Positions 36,972 through 47,416 of a stretch of 64,000 nt of DNA are shown one piece after another (position 1 is the first letter of the stretch; each line of letters opens with the position of its first letter). Source of the DNA: Roseiarcus sp963806935 (GTDB taxonomy: Bacteria > Pseudomonadota > Alphaproteobacteria > Rhizobiales > Beijerinckiaceae); NCBI GenBank assembly GCA_963806935.1, contig CAWEAT010000005.1, forward strand, positions 1 to 64,000. Reading direction: 5' to 3'. Below the pieces are notes generated by a model. The model saw only the letters and a list, made by a program, of their open reading frames with translations, had not been told where the DNA came from and searched no databases. Position numbers and translations under genes: made by a program.

Positions 36972-37487
36972 TTAGTTCGCGCCATGAGACGGATTTCTTT
37001 GGCTTCGGCTGGTTGGCGCGCCAGAGACAGGCAACAACAGGTCGACCATCAACAGCACAACCCCGATGTTAATGGCCGCATCGGCGAGGTTGAAGACAAA
37101 AAAGTGGCGCCCGAAGGCATGCAGATCAAGGTAATCAACGACAGCGCCATGAATAATGCGGTCGATCGCGTTGCCGAGGGCGCCGCCGATGATCAATCCG
37201 AGTCCGACGGCCGCTAGCCAGGTCCGAGACCGAGAGAGCCACCAGGCGAGCAAGGCGGTCGCCGCGAGCGTGAGAGCGACTAGGGCAGTCTCCGCTGACG
37301 CCGAATCGCGGGCAAACAGGCTGAACGAAATGCCCCGGTTCCATCGCAAGCTCAAATCGAGGAAAGGCGTGAGCGGCGTTGAATCGGCCGTCAGCGGATC
37401 CGATCGCGAAAGGACGGCAATTTTCGCTATTTGATCGACAAGAACCACCGCGAGAGCGACAACGCCTCCCAAGACCGGCGCCTTCAC
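36972..37487 (-). CDS. lspA: Lipoprotein signal peptidase (signal peptidase II)
   Basis: This 171-residue inner-membrane aspartic protease has four helices. The catalytic pair is in GGALGNAIDRIIHGAVVDYL and FVFNLADAAINIGVVLL, and NRGISFSLF is the conserved N-terminal loop. It removes signal peptides from diacylated prolipoproteins. The GTG at 37487 overlaps the ileS TGA (GTGA), which decides the start; the frame is open upstream, but only inside ileS. It is translationally coupled to ileS. Confidence 0.93.
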   Translation of the reverse strand: MKAPVLGGVVALAVVLVDQIAKIAVLSRSDPLTADSTPLTPFLDLSLRWNRGISFSLFARDSASAETALVALTLAATALLAWWLSRSRTWLAAVGLGLIIGGALGNAIDRIIHGAVVDYLDLHAFGRHFFVFNLADAAINIGVVLLMVDLLLPVSGAPTSRSQRNPSHGAN

Positions 37488-40437
37488 AGCAAGCGACCCA
37501 TCGTCCTGAGCTCGCGGAGCGCCTCGGCGTCCCTCGGACTGACATCGGGAAAGTCTGGCGAGGCGGTCGCCGGATCGAAATAGCGCCATGAACGAGCGCA
37601 CTTTACGCCGATCGCACGCTCCACGATGACGGCCACGTCCGCTACTTCTGGCAACCGAAACGCCGTTTCGGGAATCGGGGTGCCGAATTCTGTGGAAATA
37701 TCGGAAGTGATGCACACTTCCGCAAAGTCGACCCCCTCAAGCGCCTTCAGGTGGTCGGGTTTACGCAAAAAGATGCGAGGAGCAGCTTCGAGGGAAGAAC
37801 CGATTAGCTTCCGGGCCCGGGCAATCTCGATCGCGCCGGTGACAACAAGACGCAAAGCCCGGATCGTATCCCAGGTCTCGGCGAGTTGGTCATCCCGCCA
37901 CCCGGGCGGGATGACCGGAAACTGTTCGAGATGAATCGAGCGCCGCCCGGCGCCACGCGCCGTCCACGCTTCCTCGGCGGTGAAAACCAGAATCGGGGCG
38001 AGCCATACCGCAACCGCGCCGAAGATGCTTTCGATCGCCTCCAGAGCCCCGCGCCGCCGAACGCTGGACGGCGCGTCGCAGTAGAGCGCGTCCTTGCGGA
38101 TGTCGAAATAGAACGCGGACAGGTCGGCGTTCATGAACGCGGTGAGCGCGGCGACGACGCGTGCGAAGTCAAAACTATCGTAAGCCTCGCGAATCTTGAG
38201 GTCGAGTTCGAAGAGTTTGTGAAGCATCAATCGCTCGAGTCCGCTCATCGCCGCATGGCCAACTGAATCGCCTGGCTCGCGATGCCCCAGAGTTCCGAGC
38301 ATCCAACGAATCGTGTTGCGCAACTTGCGATAGCTGTCGGTCACGGCCTTCAGGATTTCCGGACCAATGCGCTGATCGTCGGTGTAGTCGACGCTGGCCA
38401 CCCATAAGCGCAAGATGTCGGCGCCCGACGCGCGGATGACGTCCTCCGGGAAAGTCTGATTGCCTAGAGACTTGGACATCTTGCGGCCGCTCTCGTCGAG
38501 CGTGAAGCCATGGGTCAGCACGATGTCGAACGGAGCGCGGCCGCGCGTTCCGCAGCTTTCGAGGAGCGAAGACTGGAACCAGCCGCGATGCTGGTCCGAG
38601 CCCTCGAGATACATGACCGTGTCTTCACCGCCGTCAACAGCCCGCCGGATGCCGGCTAGACCAGGAAAATGTTTGGGGTCCTCCAAGACGAAGGCGTGCG
38701 TAGAACCCGAATCGAACCAGACTTCGACCAAGTCGTCGATCTTGTCGTAGGCGTCGACGTCGTGCTTCGCGCCAAGGAACCGCTCCTTCGCTCCTTGAGC
38801 GAACCACGCATCGGCGCCTTCCCGTTCGTAGGCTTCGGCGATCCGTGAATTCACCTGTTCATCGAACAGAATATCGTGGCCGTCCTTTCGGACGAAAATC
38901 GACAAGGGGACGCCCCAGGCGCGCTGGCGTGACAGCACCCAGTCCGGCTTGTTGGCGACCATGCCCTTGATCCGGTTCTCGCCGGACGGCGGCGCCCACC
39001 GCGTGCGTTCGATCGCCTCGACGGCAAGTGTCCGAAGGGTCTTGCCGCCTTGCACGGTGGCGAATGGCCGATCCATCGCCATGAACCATTGCGGCGTGTT
39101 GCGGAAAATCACGGGCGTCTTCGAGCGCCAGCTGTGCGGATACTGGTGCTTCAGCTTTCCGCGAGCGACGAGCGTCCCGGCCTCGACCAGCGCGTCGATG
39201 ACCGCCTTGTTGGCGTCGCCGACTTTGCCTTTGTCGGTGATGACGCGCTTGCCCTCGAAGCCAGGCGCTTCATCGGTGAAGGCGCCGTTCTCGTCGACCG
39301 TATAGGGAATGCGCGTCTCGATCCCGCGCTCTTGAAGCAGCCGCGTGCTCGCGGTCCAGAGTTCGAAGTCCTCGCGCCCGTGGCCGGGGCGGTGTGAACG
39401 AAACCTGTGCCTGCGTCCTCTGTGACATGGTCGCCGTCGAGCAAAGGAACGGCAAAGCCATATCCGAGCCCGCGCAGTGGGTGGGCGCAGACCGCCGACG
39501 CCAGCGTATCGCCTGCGACCTCGCCAAGGAACTCGAACGAGCCAACTTTCGCGGCGCGGAAAACGCTCTCAGCAAGCGATTGTGCGAGGATATAGGTGGC
39601 TCCGGGCCGTGCCCAATTGTCTGCCGGCGCATCCCCCACCCGGTAGCGCCCATAGGCGATCCGGCGGGAGAAGGCGATCGCTCGATTGCCGGGAATGGTC
39701 CAGGGCGTCGTGGTCCAGATGAGCACCGAAGCGTCATCGGATGCGACCGGGAACGCAACGTAGATCGTGTCGCTGACATGGTCCTCGTATTCGACTTCCG
39801 CCTCGGCGAGCGCGGTCTTTTCAACCACGCTCCACATCACCGGCTTCGAGCCGCGATAGAGCAGCCCGCTCGAGACGAATTTGAAGATCTCGCGCGCGAT
39901 CTGCGCCTCGGCGGGATAGCTCATCGTCGTGTAGGGATGATCCCAGTCGCCGACGACGCCGAGCCGCTTGAATTCCTCGCGCTGCACGGAGAGCCAGTGT
40001 TCGGCATAGGCGCGGCATTCCCGGCGGAACGCGATGATGGCTTGCGAATCCGAGAAGTCCGGCTTCGACTTGCCCTTGCTTCGGTAGAACTCTTCCTCGA
40101 CCTTCCATTCGATCGGGAGCCCATGACAGTCCCAGCCCGGAACATAATTGGATTCCCGGCCGGTCATCTGATGCGATCGAACGACTATGTCCTTCAGCGT
40201 CTTGTTTAGCGCCGTGCCAATGTGGACATTGCCGTTGGCGTAAGGGGGCCCGTCGTGGAGAACGAATTTGGGCCGTCCCTTTCCGCTCTCGCGCAGCGCC
40301 CGATAGAGATTCTCGCGCGCCCAGCGAGCCAGAATCTCCGGCTCCTTTTGCGGAAGGCCCGCGCGCATGGGAAAATCCGTCTTCGGCAGGTAGAGCGTGC
40401 GCGAATAGTCGAGGCCTGAGACGGACGCGTCGGACAT
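37484..40437 (-). pseudogene. ileS: Isoleucyl-tRNA synthetase, one-base frameshift
   Basis: The pieces rebuild a roughly 984-residue IleRS. The HIGH motif is in VLHDGPPYANGNVHIGTALN, the editing domain includes VLIWTTTPWTIPGNRAI, and the KMSKS loop is in DESGRKMSKSLGNQ. The frame breaks near 39385, where a C run reads one base short. Adding one C gives VHTAPGHGREDFELW, the conserved editing-site block, and the frame then continues to 37484. IleRS is essential, so this is most likely a sequence error unless a second copy exists. The start at 40437 fits MSDASVSGLDYSRTLYLPKT. Confidence 0.92.
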
Positions 40438-40483
40438 GGGATCGGGAGCCAAACTCTGGGTTCGCGGCAGGGGACGGGTCGGA

Positions 40484-41474
40484 TTAAAGGATTTGCCGCA
40501 ATTCGCCAAATCCAAACTCGCCCCTGACCGCAAGAATGGCGCGGGCGCGTTCCTTGTCGCGCTCCATCTCGGCCGCGAGCGAGGCCATCGACTCGAACTT
40601 GCGCTCGTCGCGGACGCGCTCGACGAACTCGACTTGCATTTCGCGCCCGTAGAGGTCTCCGTTGAAACCGAGGAGATGAACTTCGAGCAATGGCTGGTCC
40701 GTCATCGTCGACCGTCGGTCGGGTCCCGAAGCTGGCGACAGCTGGAAAGGCGCTCCCGTCGATCCGCGCCACGACCGCATAGATTCCGTGCGCGAGCCGG
40801 TTCGTCGGCTCGAGCGCTATATTGGCCGTTGGAACGCCGAGCGTGCGTCCAAGGCTCTGGCCGTGAATGACCCGGCCTCGAATCGAATAGTTGCGCCCCA
40901 GGCCGCGCGCCGCCGCCGCGACGTCCCCTTGCTCGAGAGCCTTTCGAATGGCGCTCGAGGATACGACGCAGGCCGCTCCTCCAACACGGGCTTCGACTTT
41001 CGTCACGATCTCAACGGCGAAGCCATGTCTCAAGCCAGCTTCGGCCAGGGTGGCCGGCGAACCTGACCGGCCCTTGCCGAAATGAAAGTCCCAGCCAACG
41101 ACGACAGCGGCAACGCCAAGCCGGGCCACAAGAATCCTGGCGACGAATTCGTCCGCGCTCATCGCCGCCAAAGAGGCGTCAAAACGGATAATGACGATGC
41201 CGTCGAGTCCGAGCCTGGCGCAGATTTCGGCTTTGTCCCGGGCCGGCGTCAGCCGGAACGCGACCGGCCGGGCGGCGAAAAAGTCCGCCGGATGCGGCTC
41301 GAAGGTCAACACCGCGCTTGGCGCCGCGCGCTCGCGGGCAAGGGCAACCGCACGCTCGATGACCGCCTGATGGCCAAGATGCAGGCCATCGAAATTTCCG
41401 ATCGCGTAAACCGCGCCTTTAAGCCCATCGGGCGGCGCCATGGGATCGGTGGCGAGGACGAAATCGTTACTCAT
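40484..41474 (-). pseudogene. ribF: Bifunctional riboflavin kinase/FAD synthetase, one frameshift
   Basis: The N-terminal FAD synthetase domain has AVYAIGNFDGLHLGHQAVIE and VVGWDFHFGKGRSG. The kinase domain has LGRTLGVPTANIALEP and VASFGTRPTVD. Near 40705-40720 one extra base shifts the frame; the end of the kinase domain (PLLEVHLLGFNGDLYGREMQ, VEFVERVRDERKF) reads in another frame to 40484. RibF makes FMN and FAD and is essential, so a sequence error is likely. It lies 46 bp upstream of ileS in the same direction; ribF-ileS-lspA is a common order. Confidence 0.88.
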
Positions 41475-41558
41475 TTCGTCCTGCCGAAGCCGGGTGACCA
41501 CCGACCTATCCCCTCGATTCGCATGGCCCTGCAAACGGCTTTGACGTTCCTGATCCGG

Positions 41559-42014
41559 TCATGGCGCGGAATGCCTCGGCTTGGGCGTCGGCGGAACGCT
41601 GAGAACGCCTTCGCCATCAAGCACGATCTCATCGCCGACGCGACACTCGCAATGCAATCGGATGCGTCTATTCTTCTCGGTCAGTTCAACCACCTCTACG
41701 CTCACGTCGACGACGTCCCCGATTTTGACCGGGCCGAGGAAGCGTAAGGTCTGGGAGATATAGACTGCGCCCGGTCCCGGCAGCCGCATGCCGATGACCC
41801 CAGAAATGAGACTCGCAGTGTAAAGTCCATGAACAATCCGACCACCAAATCGGGTCTTCCGCGCAAAGTGCTCTGACAGGTGGATCGGATTATGGTCGCC
41901 CGAAAGCTCGGCGAACCCGATTACGTCTTCATTCTCGACCGTCTTGCGGATCGTCGCACGCATGCCGATCGCAAGGTCTTCGAAATAGAGCGTCCGAAAC
42001 AGCGGGTTCTGCAT
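41559..42014 (-). CDS. MaoC family dehydratase ((R)-specific enoyl-CoA hydratase-like)
   Basis: This 151-residue single hotdog protein has the hydratase motif FAELSGDHNPIHLSEHFARK, with catalytic Asp and His, then GRIVHGLYTASLISGVIG. It hydrates trans-2-enoyl-CoA to (R)-3-hydroxyacyl-CoA in PhaJ-like enzymes, which feed polyhydroxyalkanoate synthesis; the true substrate is not known. The start at 42014 (MQNPLFRTLYFEDLAIGM) was chosen over the open extension to 42092, which looks unconserved. Confidence 0.82.
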   Translation of the reverse strand: MQNPLFRTLYFEDLAIGMRATIRKTVENEDVIGFAELSGDHNPIHLSEHFARKTRFGGRIVHGLYTASLISGVIGMRLPGPGAVYISQTLRFLGPVKIGDVVDVSVEVVELTEKNRRIRLHCECRVGDEIVLDGEGVLSVPPTPKPRHSAP

Positions 42015-42101
42015 GCGGGGAATGACACCTTCAACTGGCGGCAGCCGATGATCGAACCGACAGCGGTCAGTCGACGAGCCCCCGCCCGCCATGACGACCG
42101 T

Positions 42102-43044
42102 CTACGGCAGAAGCGCGGGAATCGCGGCGACCGGCCACAACGCATATTCCTCGTATAGCCTTTGCAGTTCAATGGGATCAGCCGGCGAGGCCGGCGCCTC
42201 TCCGTGTAAAGACCGATGTATCCCCCCGGTGACGAAGAGCGCGTCGAGGCCCGCTCGCTCGGCCCCGCTTATGTCCGTCCTCATACCGTCGCCGATCGCA
42301 AGCACCCGACCCCTCTCGATTGCAGCGCCTCTGGCCCGTTCCGCAAGCGCCAATGCTCGATCGTATATCGGCGCGTAAGGCTTCCCGGCATAGAGGACCC
42401 GGCCTCCAAGCTCTTCATATCGACGCGCCAGAGCGCCGGCACAATGAATGAGCGTTTCGCCCCGGTGGATCACGATATCCGGGTTGGCGCATATCATTGT
42501 CATCCCGCGGGCCGCCATCGAGCGCAGCTCCGCTTGGTAGTCATCCGGCGTTTCGCTCTCGTCGTTTCTGAGACCGGTGCAGAGCGCATATTGGGATTCC
42601 TCGAGAGCGAGCAGCTTCAGCCGCCCGCCTGTCGCCTCCGCGACGGCGTCGAAGAGGCTCAGGTCCCGTCCCGGTCCGATGTGAAGCACCCGGTCGTCAG
42701 GCTGATCCTCCATCAATCCGATGGTCACGTCGCCAGAAGTCACAATGGCGTCGAACGCTTCCGGGGAAACGCCAAGTTGCAGCACTTGCTGGCGGATCGG
42801 CGGCGAGGGCCGTGGAGCGTTGGTGATCAGCACCACCGCGCCGCCGCGCCGCCGGAAGGACGCGAGCGCCGCAGACGCCGAGTGCGAATGAGGCCACTCC
42901 GTTGTGAAGGACGCCCCAGATATCGCAAAGAATCGCATCATAGCGATCGGAGATCTCGCCGAGACCACTGATTTGCCGGACGATCTGCGCCTGTTCCTGC
43001 CTCATTGCCGGGGCTCGGCTAGGCGACGGCTGCGCTGGTGTCAA
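42102..43044 (-). pseudogene. HAD-superfamily phosphatase (TIGR01459 type), one frameshift
   Basis: The first catalytic motif is in RYDAILCDIWGVLHNGV. Near 42885-42890 a base is missing, and the frame continues as ASAALASFRRRGGAVVLITN (motif II), ICANPDIVIHRGETL, YAGKPYAPIYDRA and VLAIGDGMRTDISGAERAGL (motifs III and IV). This is the NagD-like HAD group with Asp-Ile-Trp-Gly-Val. Its substrate is unknown. Length after correction is about 300 residues, normal. The start may be 43044 or 43005. A single small indel may be a sequence error. Confidence 0.8.
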
Positions 43045-43159
43045 GGCGCGGATCGACGTGCGCGGGCGCGACGTTCCCGGTTCCGCCGGCCCGCTTGACG
43101 CCGTTCGAGATGGTTCCTAGCTATGGGGCTGCGGCAAGCACGCCGTCTTCGAGGGCGCC

Positions 43160-43486
43160 ATGTCATCATTAACGGCCAAAGTCACCGACGCGAGTTTCGA
43201 AACCGACGTCATCAAGTCCGACGAACCGGTCGTCGTCGATTTCTGGGCGGAATGGTGTGGGCCATGCCGCATGATCGCGCCGGCGCTCGAGGAAATTGCC
43301 ACGGAAATGAACGGCAAAGTGAAGATCGCCAAGCTCAATGTCGATGAAAACCCAGGCGTCGCAGGCAAATACGGCATCCGATCGATCCCAACACTAATGA
43401 TGTTCAAGGGCGGCAAGCACGTTGCGACCAAGACCGGCGCAGGCCCGAAGAGTGAATTGTCTCGCTGGATCAACGCCTCCGTCTAG
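43160..43486 (+). CDS. trxA: Thioredoxin 1
   Basis: The protein has 108 residues. The active site is WCGPC (C33 and C36) in VDFWAEWCGPCRMIAPALEE. The cis-Pro is in YGIRSIPTLMMFKGGKH. It reduces protein disulfides in the cytoplasm with electrons from thioredoxin reductase. It stands alone, with its own promoter region after the divergent HAD gene, and is convergent with the sensor kinase gene. Confidence 0.96.
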   Translation: MSSLTAKVTDASFETDVIKSDEPVVVDFWAEWCGPCRMIAPALEEIATEMNGKVKIAKLNVDENPGVAGKYGIRSIPTLMMFKGGKHVATKTGAGPKSELSRWINASV

Positions 43487-43506
43487 GCGAAGCTCAGCGC
43501 GAGCCG

Positions 43507-44895
43507 TTAAACGGGAATGCGCACCGCCGCCCTCAGGCCCCCCATTGGGCTGTCGGACAGTGTGATGTCGCCTCCGTGCGAGCGGGCGATGTCTCTCGCG
43601 ATCGCGAGGCCTAGGCCCGCCCCGCCCTGGTCTTGGTTGCGCGCCTCGTCAAGGCGGTAAAAGGGCCGGAAGACGTCCTCCCGATGGGCTGGGGCGATGC
43701 CTGCGCCGTCGTCGTCAACGACGATCGACACGAATTGAGCGTCGCGGGTCGCAGAGACGCGAACGTGGTCGGCGTGACGCTGGGCGTTGGCGACCAGATT
43801 CCCGACGCAGCGTTTCATCGCCATCGGCCGGACCCGAATATCGAGATTGCCGCGTGTCTCGACGCCGAGTTCAGCGCCGTGGCGCTCCGAATCCGCCCGG
43901 AGGTCGTCAAGGATCGAGGCGATATTGATTCGTGTGGTCGACTCCCCCGCGTCCCCCCGGGCAAAGGCGAGGTATCCTTCGAGCATCTGCCCCATTTCAT
44001 CGACATCCTTCTGCAGCAGCTCGCTGTCGGCGGAATTGTCGAGCAAGGCCAAGGACAGTTTGAATTGGGTCAACATCGTCCTCAGATCGTGACTGACGCC
44101 GTTCAGCATCGCGGTTCGTTGTTCAGTCGCTCGCTCAACCCGCCGTTTCATTTGGATGAAGGCGTGGCCAGCCTGCCGGACCTCGCGCGCGCCATGGGGG
44201 CTGAAGTCGAGATCCCGGCCTTTGCCGAAGTCCTCCGCAGCGCGCGCCAGACGCAAAATCGGCCGTATCTGATTGCGAAGAAAAATGATCGCGACCGTCA
44301 GAAGGACGATCATCGCGCCGAGCATCCAAAGCACGAAAATATGGGCGTTCGCCTCGTATGCGAGAGCCCGGCGAGTCACTAGGCGCAGTACTCTGCCGCC
44401 GAGATCAACCCGTATTTCCATCAACCCCGACCGGCCGACGGTATCAAGCCAGAAAGGCTGCGCCACCTGCTTCCTAATTTCGTTTGGAAGAACTCGAGTC
44501 AGGGGATCCAATGCCCCGTAGAACGATCGAGGCATGAGCGGCGGCAAAGGGCCGGCTGGCAGCAAGGTCGCGTCCATGCGAAACCTTTCGGAGGCGAGTT
44601 TTGTCAGAAAGGCGCCGTCATCGCCGGGCGGGAGCTGCTGATAGAGGTCGGTCAGCGCTCCGACGTCGCGCGCCACCGCTTCGGAAAGCCTGCGGGTCAC
44701 GAGATCCCAGTGATGCTGCATGAATACGAACGTCACCGCGGTTTGCAGCAGAACCATCGGCACAATGACGATGAGCAGCGAGCGCTTGTAGAGGCCCTTG
44801 GGAAGCATTTCTGCGACCCCGCGCGCCGCGCGCCGCCAGAGCACGCGGACTTGCGCAAGCAAACGCAAATTGCGGAATGCGGTTCGGTCCCTCAT
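43507..44895 (-). CDS. Membrane sensor histidine kinase (EnvZ-like)
   Basis: The protein has 462 residues. The first membrane helix is SLLIVIVPMVLLQTAVTFVF (about 39-58), then a periplasmic domain of about 120 residues, a second helix (VLWMLGAMIVLLTVAIIFLR) and a HAMP-type linker. The phosphorylated His is in MLNGVSHDLRTMLTQFKLSL. The ATP domain has GNLVANAQRHADH (N box), VVDDDGAGIAP and GGAGLGLAIARDIARSHGGD. The ATG overlaps the petR TGA (ATGA), so it is coupled to petR and is presumably its kinase. The signal is unknown. Confidence 0.9.
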   Translation of the reverse strand: MRDRTAFRNLRLLAQVRVLWRRAARGVAEMLPKGLYKRSLLIVIVPMVLLQTAVTFVFMQHHWDLVTRRLSEAVARDVGALTDLYQQLPPGDDGAFLTKLASERFRMDATLLPAGPLPPLMPRSFYGALDPLTRVLPNEIRKQVAQPFWLDTVGRSGLMEIRVDLGGRVLRLVTRRALAYEANAHIFVLWMLGAMIVLLTVAIIFLRNQIRPILRLARAAEDFGKGRDLDFSPHGAREVRQAGHAFIQMKRRVERATEQRTAMLNGVSHDLRTMLTQFKLSLALLDNSADSELLQKDVDEMGQMLEGYLAFARGDAGESTTRINIASILDDLRADSERHGAELGVETRGNLDIRVRPMAMKRCVGNLVANAQRHADHVRVSATRDAQFVSIVVDDDGAGIAPAHREDVFRPFYRLDEARNQDQGGAGLGLAIARDIARSHGGDITLSDSPMGGLRAAVRIPV

Positions 44896-45605
44896 CGGTC
44901 GGCTATCAGTCGATATCCCGCCCCCCGGGCTGTCTGCAGATATGTCGGATTGGCAGGGTCCTGTTCGATCTTCCGCCGCAGGCGATTGACCAGGACATCG
45001 ACCGTTCGCTCCTGCGCGGCGCCTCCCGATCCCGACAGCGCCTCGCGAGAAACGATCGCGCCGACATTGGCGCTGAGAAGGCGAAGCATCTCGCGCTCGC
45101 GCTCCGTGATCCTGATCGTCTCGTCGCCGGCCCGCAGCTCTCCGCGCTCGAGCGAGAAGGCGAACCGTCCGAAGCGCACGACCTCGCTCTCGAGACGGCC
45201 GACCGCCGCGGCCCGCGTACGTCGGAGCACCGAGCCGATCCGCAAGAGCAGCTCGCGCGGCTCAAACGGCTTGGTCAGATAGTCGTCGACGCCAATCTCG
45301 AGCCCACGCACCCGATCCTGCGGTTCGCCGCGCGCGGTCAACATCAGGATCGGCACTTGCGACCGTCCACGCAGGGCGGCGGCGAAATCGAACCCGTTCT
45401 CGCCGGGCATCATGACGTCGAGCACGATGATGTCGAAGGCCAATCCGTCGAGAAAACCGCGCGCCTCGGCCGCTGTCGCCGCAACCGTAACCCTATGGCC
45501 GTTCTTCATCAGGTAGCTCGACAGCAGCGCCCGCAGCCGCCGATCGTCGTCGACCACGAGGACATGGGCGGCATCGTCCTGAAACGAAGTCGCTGTCGAA
45601 CTCAC
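44892..45605 (-). CDS. petR: OmpR-type response regulator, PetR-like
   Basis: The protein has 237 residues. The receiver has the phospho-acceptor Asp63 in FDIIVLDVMMPGENG and the conserved Lys in YLTKPFEPRELLLR. The C-terminal winged helix is the OmpR type (ITEREREMLRLLSANVGAIV). The GTG start overlaps the petP TGA (GTGA). The order MarR regulator - OmpR regulator - kinase matches petP-petR of alphaproteobacteria, where PetR is linked to control of the cytochrome bc1 genes. The name rests on this order and type, not on a measured similarity. Confidence 0.82.
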   Translation of the reverse strand: MSSTATSFQDDAAHVLVVDDDRRLRALLSSYLMKNGHRVTVAATAAEARGFLDGLAFDIIVLDVMMPGENGFDFAAALRGRSQVPILMLTARGEPQDRVRGLEIGVDDYLTKPFEPRELLLRIGSVLRRTRAAAVGRLESEVVRFGRFAFSLERGELRAGDETIRITEREREMLRLLSANVGAIVSREALSGSGGAAQERTVDVLVNRLRRKIEQDPANPTYLQTARGAGYRLIADR

Positions 45606-46141
45606 TGCGCCTGACCCGCCCGCTTTGGAGGCTCGCGTCGACCGACGGCGTCGCCCGCGCGCTTCTGAGGATCAATCATCGCCGTCAAGAAGGCGAGCGC
45701 CAACTCGCCGCCCCAGTCGCCCAGCTGCTCCAGCGCCAAAGCGAACCGCCTTGTCTGGACCTGCGCCAGTCTCAGGGCCAGTCGCTCGCCGTCGGGGGTC
45801 GCATAGAGCTGCCGTCGCCGCCGGTCGAAAGCGCCGGCCCGAATCTCGACGAAGTTCTTGTCGACGAGCTCCCGCAAGACCCGGTTCAGGCTTTGCTTGG
45901 TGATCCGCAATATTTCCAGAAGCTCGGCGATCGTCAGGCCTGGTCGCCGGCTGACAAAATAAAGGACGCGATGATGGGCGCGTCCAAATCCATACGCCTC
46001 GAGCAGCCGATCGGCGTCGCCGACAAAGTCGCGATAGGCGAAGAAGAACAGTTCGATCAATTCGTACATCGGCTCATCGCCGCGGCGCGATTGCGCGGCT
46101 GGATCGGCTCTGGATGCGTCGGACGACATCGACGAGCCCAT
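45602..46141 (-). CDS. petP: MarR family regulator, PetP-like
   Basis: The protein has 179 residues from the ATG at 46141 (another ATG is 12 bases downstream). The winged helix contains HHRVLYFVSRRPGLTIAELL, EILRITKQSLNRVLRELVDK and NFVEIRAGAFDRRRRQLYAT, the MarR pattern of DNA-recognition helix plus wing. It is coupled to petR by a 4-bp overlap. It is divergent from ilvE across 123 bp that hold a promoter and an inverted repeat. It may repress itself and ilvE. Confidence 0.82.
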   Translation of the reverse strand: MGSSMSSDASRADPAAQSRRGDEPMYELIELFFFAYRDFVGDADRLLEAYGFGRAHHRVLYFVSRRPGLTIAELLEILRITKQSLNRVLRELVDKNFVEIRAGAFDRRRRQLYATPDGERLALRLAQVQTRRFALALEQLGDWGGELALAFLTAMIDPQKRAGDAVGRREPPKRAGQAQ

Positions 46142-46154
46142 TAGGTCAGTAGTG

Positions 46155-46189
46155 TTGACATAATTCAGCCCTTTTGCTAGCCTACTAGC
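46155..46189 (+). promoter_or_regulatory. Candidate promoter and operator between petP and ilvE
   Basis: TTGACA at 46155-46160 is followed after 17 bases by TAGCCT at 46178-46183, a possible sigma-70 promoter toward ilvE. Over the -10 position lies a perfect inverted repeat, GCTAG-CCTA-CTAGC at 46176-46189. The place and size fit a MarR-family operator. The -10 box is weak, so the promoter call is tentative. Confidence 0.4.
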
Positions 46190-46264
46190 GACAATCGACC
46201 CGATCCATGTAACTCCAATCGCCCAAAAACCAAACCGACCCGCTTCGAAGGAGAGGAACGCGAG

Positions 46265-47152
46265 ATGGCCACGCAGACGTTTGATGATCGCGACGGATGG
46301 ATCTGGTTCGATGGTCAAATGGTCGAGTGGCGCGAAGCGAAGGTGCACGTCCTGACCCACGGGCTGCACTATGCGAGCGCGGTCTTTGAGGGCGAGCGGG
46401 CCTATGGCGGGCATATTTTCAAGTCATCGGATCATTCCCGGCGATTAAGGGAATCCGCCCGAATTCTCGACTTCGAGATACCTTGGAGCGTGGCCGAGAT
46501 CGACGCCGCCAAGGCCGAGGTGCTCAAGCGAAACCATCTCGTCGACGCCTATGTGCGGCCGATCGCCTGGCGCGGGTCGGAGATGATGGGCGTGACCGCG
46601 CAGCACAACAAGATCCACCTCGCCATTGCGGTGTGGGACTGGCCGAGCTACTTCGATCCCGCCCAGCGGATGAAGGGCATCCGGCTCGATATCGCCGACT
46701 ATCGGCGACCCGATCCCGCGACGGCGCCGGCAATGGCGAAGGCGGCCGGCCTCTACATGATCTGCACGATCTCGAAGCACCGGGCGGAGCGGAGCGGATA
46801 CGCCGACGCCCTGATGATGGACTGGCAGGGCCGGGTGGCGGAATGCACCGGAGCCAACGTGTTTTTCGTCAAGAACGGCGTGGTTCATACCCCGATCGCC
46901 GATTGCTTCCTGGCCGGAATCACGCGGGCGACGGTGATCGACCTCGCGCGCAAGCGCGGCTTTGAGGTCGTCGAACGGCGTATCCTGCCAGCCGAACTCG
47001 GCGAATTCGACGAGTGCTTTATCACCGGCACCGCCGCCGAGGTGACGCCGGTCGGCGAGATCGGCCCGCACGTCTTCAAGCCCGGGGCGGTGACTTTCGC
47101 GCTCGTCGACGCCTATACCGAAGAGGTCAATCCGAAAACCAAGGCTGCGTGA
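46265..47152 (+). CDS. ilvE: Branched-chain amino acid aminotransferase
   Basis: This 295-residue fold-type IV PLP enzyme performs the last step of leucine, isoleucine and valine synthesis. The PLP lysine is K159 in APAMAKAAGLYMICTISKHR. Substrate loops include THGLHYASAVFEGERAYGG and ECTGANVFFVKNGVVHTPIA. AAGGAGAGGAA precedes the ATG closely. It is divergent from petP with a shared control region. The length is normal. Confidence 0.93.
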   Translation: MATQTFDDRDGWIWFDGQMVEWREAKVHVLTHGLHYASAVFEGERAYGGHIFKSSDHSRRLRESARILDFEIPWSVAEIDAAKAEVLKRNHLVDAYVRPIAWRGSEMMGVTAQHNKIHLAIAVWDWPSYFDPAQRMKGIRLDIADYRRPDPATAPAMAKAAGLYMICTISKHRAERSGYADALMMDWQGRVAECTGANVFFVKNGVVHTPIADCFLAGITRATVIDLARKRGFEVVERRILPAELGEFDECFITGTAAEVTPVGEIGPHVFKPGAVTFALVDAYTEEVNPKTKAA

Positions 47153-47416
47153 CGCGGGGAGCTGCGGACTGGCGCTTCGGTAACTGGCTGGGACTTTTCA
47201 ATCACTTAGGTGACGAATCGCGACTTCTCCGACCATTCCGCATGTTATCGCAGCTAAATGGCGAGCCTGCGCTCCTCGTTCGCGCCGAATGGCAATGCCT
47301 GCTCGGGCGATGAAGCGACCATAGCACGATTTTCTGAATATCGAAAACGAATGCCGAAGGAAATTTCTCGCGTCACTCGCCGAGACGAGCCACGCCCACG
47401 CGCCGGCCGCATTCCG

